NCBI GenBank assembly: GCA_951640195.1
Contig: OX621164.1
Coordinates: 1,779,098 to 1,843,097, forward strand
Length of the DNA stretch: 64,000 bases
DNA from: Porpolomopsis calyptriformis
Lineage: Eukaryota; Basidiomycota; Agaricomycetes; Agaricales; Hygrophoraceae
Reading direction: 5' to 3'
Below the pieces are notes generated by a model. The model ran no database searches and was not told the origin of the DNA. It was given only the letters and a program-made list of their open reading frames with translations. The position numbers were made by a program, and so were the translations under genes. Positions 60,574 through 64,000 of this stretch are shown here, in pieces (the first letter of the stretch is position 1; each line of letters starts with the position of its first letter).

Positions 60574-63500
60574 TCATCCCAGAACATACCGTCCGCCCTC
60601 CAAACGCACGTCAACTGCCACCCCTTTTGACAGCAGCCCAGACTTCCAAAGCGGTGTGATCCCAAACCAGGCGCCCATCTTCCCAAACCACCGTCTTCTC
60701 CAGCCCCTCCCCTTCCTCACCTCGTCGCTCAAGAGCATCTCCCATTTGTATGTCGGCCGCGCCTGGATACTCGCAAAGTCATAGTCAGTCCCACCTCCGG
60801 TCCCCATTGTCGATGCTCCCGCCTCGGTCTGAAGGTCAACGTTTTCCATATCCAGCTCCGATTCCTCGTCACCGATGTGGAACAAGATGGCCTTCGAAAC
60901 GTTTCAGACCAGAGAGGTTCATCCCAAACAAAAGTACTTGCCTGATTAGATCCCCCGAACACGGTTTCATTCAGGCGCAGATAAAATTTATTCAATATCC
61001 CCGTATGGAAGAAGTACCCCCGTTTCGGTGTCCTGGATAACAAACCTCGCTCAATAAGGAACACTTCCAGTGCCGGGCGAGGGAGAGGCGTGTATGCTAT
61101 TGACGTCGCATAACAGGGGTTAAAATCGGACGCGTGTAGCTCAAGTGCCTGAATGGTGTCGTGGTTTCGCCTCCACAAGTCGTCCTGAACATACGTTAAT
61201 TTGAGCCAAACTGGAACCAGTCAAGTCTCACCCAGAATATGTACCACCATCTCGTTGCTTCCGAACGAGAAACGGCCACGAAACGTTCGTAGGCGGCCAG
61301 GAGAGCGGCTTCGCCGCCAGTCATCACATTTCTCACCCTTGAATCCCTTTCGAACTCAAGAGAACTGCTCGTGAGACCTGTTGGCGGTTTGGGAAGGTCA
61401 TATACGCAAGATAGAAACCGGTATGTCAATACGCGGTCCTTTTCCCGGCATTCGTTCCAGTTGTGGTCGCGATAGCTTGCAAACGTCCTCTCGATGTGAT
61501 CCAGCCGCGCAGAAATTCGATCCTGATTGATCACCAAAAAACGAGCAAGAGAGGGTGTCAGGTCGTAGTCGTCAGTCAAGCCAATGATTCCGCCGTCAAC
61601 TTGAACGTCTTTCGCATATGTAAGTTCGACATCAAAGCCACTTCCCAGCTGGATATCTTGCCAAGCGAGCTGTGCGCGACGTTTAATGCGCAAAACACAA
61701 GACTCGTAACGAAACGATAGATCTGCTTTGTATCGCCGACTTCCGCAACACCAAAGGGAGTAGGAACCAACCGGCTGTGTTGTACTATGGGTCATACTGC
61801 GAACTTGAACAGCCGATACCGCTCACTTGAATATGCTCATATGGCCATTGCACTGTTTGACCATCCAAAGCCCGGAGAGACATTCGAATCTCGCGTCTTC
61901 TCCTAATATCTTGACTGGAATTCTGAGAAATATACAACTCAAAATCGGATATTTCTTGTAGTACCGCCAATGGCCCATCATCGTATTGAATCACCTGCGG
62001 GATATGGTCACGAACATTCCGCAGTAATTGTGTATATCACGAACAAGTGTAGGAGGAAATGGTATCCACCACGCATTGCCAAAGCATTTCGTGCGCCCCG
62101 GTGTCGGAGAGGCACTTGGGTTCATCCAGTAGCAATCAGGCCCTGTAAAATGTCTTTGAATATCTTCCTCCAATTCCCTAAACCGTGTGCAGCCAGATCC
62201 ATAGACGAGCGCCACGGCCTTCTTGTACGCCGTAGAGCCAACCTCTCGAAGGATCTGCAGAATTACTTGATGCAAACAAAGAAAATCATCGAGTTTGCTC
62301 ACCTTCAAGTTTTCAACATGTCGTTCACCAGGAGACCCCAAAAATCTCAACAGATACGGAGGATACTCGGAATCTCTGGCCTGCGTGTACATCATGTGCT
62401 GATTTTTAGGAATCGCACATTTCGGGTCTGTCAACATGAGTGTTGTAATGGACTCTTGCCAAATTCGCCGCCGTATGTGTAAAGAGGAATACGACAGGTC
62501 CAACCTATTAGGTCGACGTTCAATTTCAAGCAATACTAACGTGCAGAAAAAACCGGTTACCGGGGCGAGAAGATATCAATGCCTAGAAATCGATTAGTGT
62601 GCATTATGGTTGTTAAATGTGTATACGCACTGAAATCAATACGGTGTGTAAGTCCTGAAGACGATAGGATCAGTTTGACATCAAAGTCCAAAGAGAGAAG
62701 AGAGACTTTTTACAACACGCTGCATCACGCTTGTATCAATGATTATAAAGTCTTCCTACAACCGTCAGCAATCTATGCATATTTACTCAGACGGAATAGC
62801 GTACAGAGGCTCAGTCCATAAGTGATTCCATAGATCCTGTTGAAAGCAGACAGTAAGTTGATGCTGTCGGTGGGTGATTGATACGGACGGACGTGTAAAG
62901 AATTGGCCCGTCAATTATATTGCGGCCTGGTACGTTCAGAGCGACCGCCAAGGCGACGGCCGCAGTGGATACGTAATTTAATCTTGAGGACCATTCACCT
63001 GCGTTGCTAACAGGGTTTATGAAAGGCGCGAAGTAGCATTGCAGAGAAAAGAAAGAGATTGTGGAAAGCAAGAGAACGACTTGTCGACCGACAGCGATAC
63101 GAGAACCGGGGAACGAACGGAAGAGACAATTGTTGGAGTCAATGACAGCGACTATCAACAGCGTGCTCAGTTTGGCTAGCAGATATGTTGATTCGTAGGT
63201 TCCCCAGTTTCGGCGAAAATCTTCAAAGGTATTGATGAATGTGATGAGGGGCATGATATATGCCGTACCTTTATATAGAAAAGAGAATGGGCTTCGATCA
63301 CGTACTAACAACCTCTCGTACTCGCGGTCCATGTCACTCCTATTGCGTGGTTGGCCTAACTCCGTGTAAGGATCAACTATCGGAACTGATTTCCGAATAA
63401 CGCGGTGCAGACGCAAAGGAAACCAGATTGTCAGCTACAAGGGATGAGAATGGTTTGAGTTTGAGGATAAAAAGTAAACTGACTGTTGATAAGACTATGA

Positions 63501-64000
63501 TTGAAATGATTATTACAATCGGGGCGAAGTTCACCCGTGTCTTTTCCATGGTCGTAGTCCAGCAAAAATCCAAAGGACCACGAAATTCGCTCGGAGGACC
63601 CAATAGAGGTAGAACTGGGGGGTAGGAAGTCGCATTTATGTAAGGATTTGGAACTACCCAAAGATCCTGCGACCAAACCAGCACATGGATCGCCAAAGTG
63701 CTGAGTGGTAAGTATATGACGGTCAAAAAAAAGCTGGCAATCACAAGACCCCAGTTTTCGCTCTTCTGCTCTGACTGCTGAAGACCCTCAACGGCGTTGC
63801 GTCGCTCATAGTGGAGGGCGGCTCGGTAAAAATAGAAGAGTAGCGCAGAGGCGATAGCCATGAATATGATGAGGAACAACAAGGATTCTAGAATATTGGA
63901 AGCAAAGTTCAAGGCCAAGACGTTTGGGCTACAAAGTTGAGAGCAAAATCTCAGCAATAAATTAGCAAAGCACAAGGGCCGACTGACATTTTTTCTAAAA
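60574..64000 (-). CDS. large polytopic membrane protein of unknown function, 5' end outside window
   Basis: I recognise no characterised family; I believe proteins like this recur in Agaricomycetes, from memory of similar sequences only. The visible N-terminal part (62800-64000) has hydrophobic helices LLFLIIFMAIASALLFYFYR, LVIASFFLTVIYLPLSTLAI, IVIIISIIVLSTVSLLFILK, LSTLLIVAVI and VVLLLSTISFFSLQCYF, broken by small exons at 62540-62800 (including LTHRIDFS and DIFSPR). A long soluble half follows: HIRRRIWQESITTLML, YLLRFLGSPGERHVENLK, CFGNAWWIPFPPTLV, LRALDGQTVQWPYEHIQVSG, CVLRIKRRAQLAWQDIQLGS, GLTDDYDLTPSLARFLVINQ, RWWYIFWDDLWRRNHDTI, FFHTGILNKFYLRLNE and ESELDMENVDLQTEAGAST. It ends GGRYVLG at 60574. 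Treating both halves as one gene rests on open, phase-compatible small exons between them and on the lack of any start codon context near 62530. Function unknown; a transporter or channel-like role is only a guess. Confidence 0.6.

Noticed and set aside
1..64000. secondary-metabolite cluster, transposon or CRISPR array
   Set aside because: No synthase, tailoring enzyme set, transposase, reverse transcriptase, long terminal repeat or regularly spaced repeat was seen.

Overview
The window is a gene-dense stretch of a fungal nuclear chromosome, almost certainly from a basidiomycete and most likely an Agaricomycete. The signs are: nearly every gene is broken by many introns of about 45-60 nt with GT-AG ends; intergenic gaps are short (roughly 50-500 bases); a fungal gp91phox-type NADPH oxidase, a DysF-domain protein and an ELO elongase are present; and RAB4 and an RBM39-like factor, which budding yeast lacks, are kept. 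I see no transposon, tRNA, rRNA or CRISPR array. Exon joins were read by eye from splice signals and phase, so outer gene ends are firmer than internal junctions.

Left third (1-25600): a partial minus-strand gene at the edge; REV3, catalytic subunit of DNA polymerase zeta (+); an AGTRAP-like small membrane protein (-); the Fe-S co-chaperone HscB/Jac1 (-), head-to-head with a peroxin/ferlin (DysF) protein (+); a NIPA-type magnesium transporter (-), head-to-head with a PH-C2-RasGAP protein (+); alpha-adaptin of AP-2 (-); the diphthamide enzyme DPH7 (-), head-to-head with a DEAH helicase carrying two double-stranded-RNA-binding domains (+).

Middle (25600-49300): a DENN-domain Rab-GEF-like protein (+) faces VPS13 (-, about 11.7 kb and over 40 small exons). 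Beyond VPS13 lie a weakly supported small spliced gene (+), an ELO fatty-acid elongase (+), PEX16 (+) and an RBM39-like splicing factor (-).

Right third (49300-64000): RRP36 (+), a short spliced RRM gene, MAD2 (+), NADPH oxidase NoxA (+), RAB4 (+), a single-pass Ser/Thr-rich surface protein (-), a GT31 glycosyltransferase (-), and a large polytopic membrane protein of unknown function running off the right edge (-).

Most genes are single-copy housekeeping functions: lesion bypass, Fe-S assembly, endocytosis and endosome recycling (AP-2, RAB4, DENN, VPS13), peroxisomes (PEX16, DysF protein), splicing, ribosome assembly and the spindle checkpoint. They do not form one pathway or a biosynthetic cluster. 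The most unusual object is at about 50632-51219: an inverted partial copy of RRM2 of the RBM39-like gene lying 3 kb away. It has identical exon lengths and kept introns, and it still has an open frame ending in its own stop, so it may be a new single-RRM protein. The second is the uncharacterised membrane protein at the right edge.
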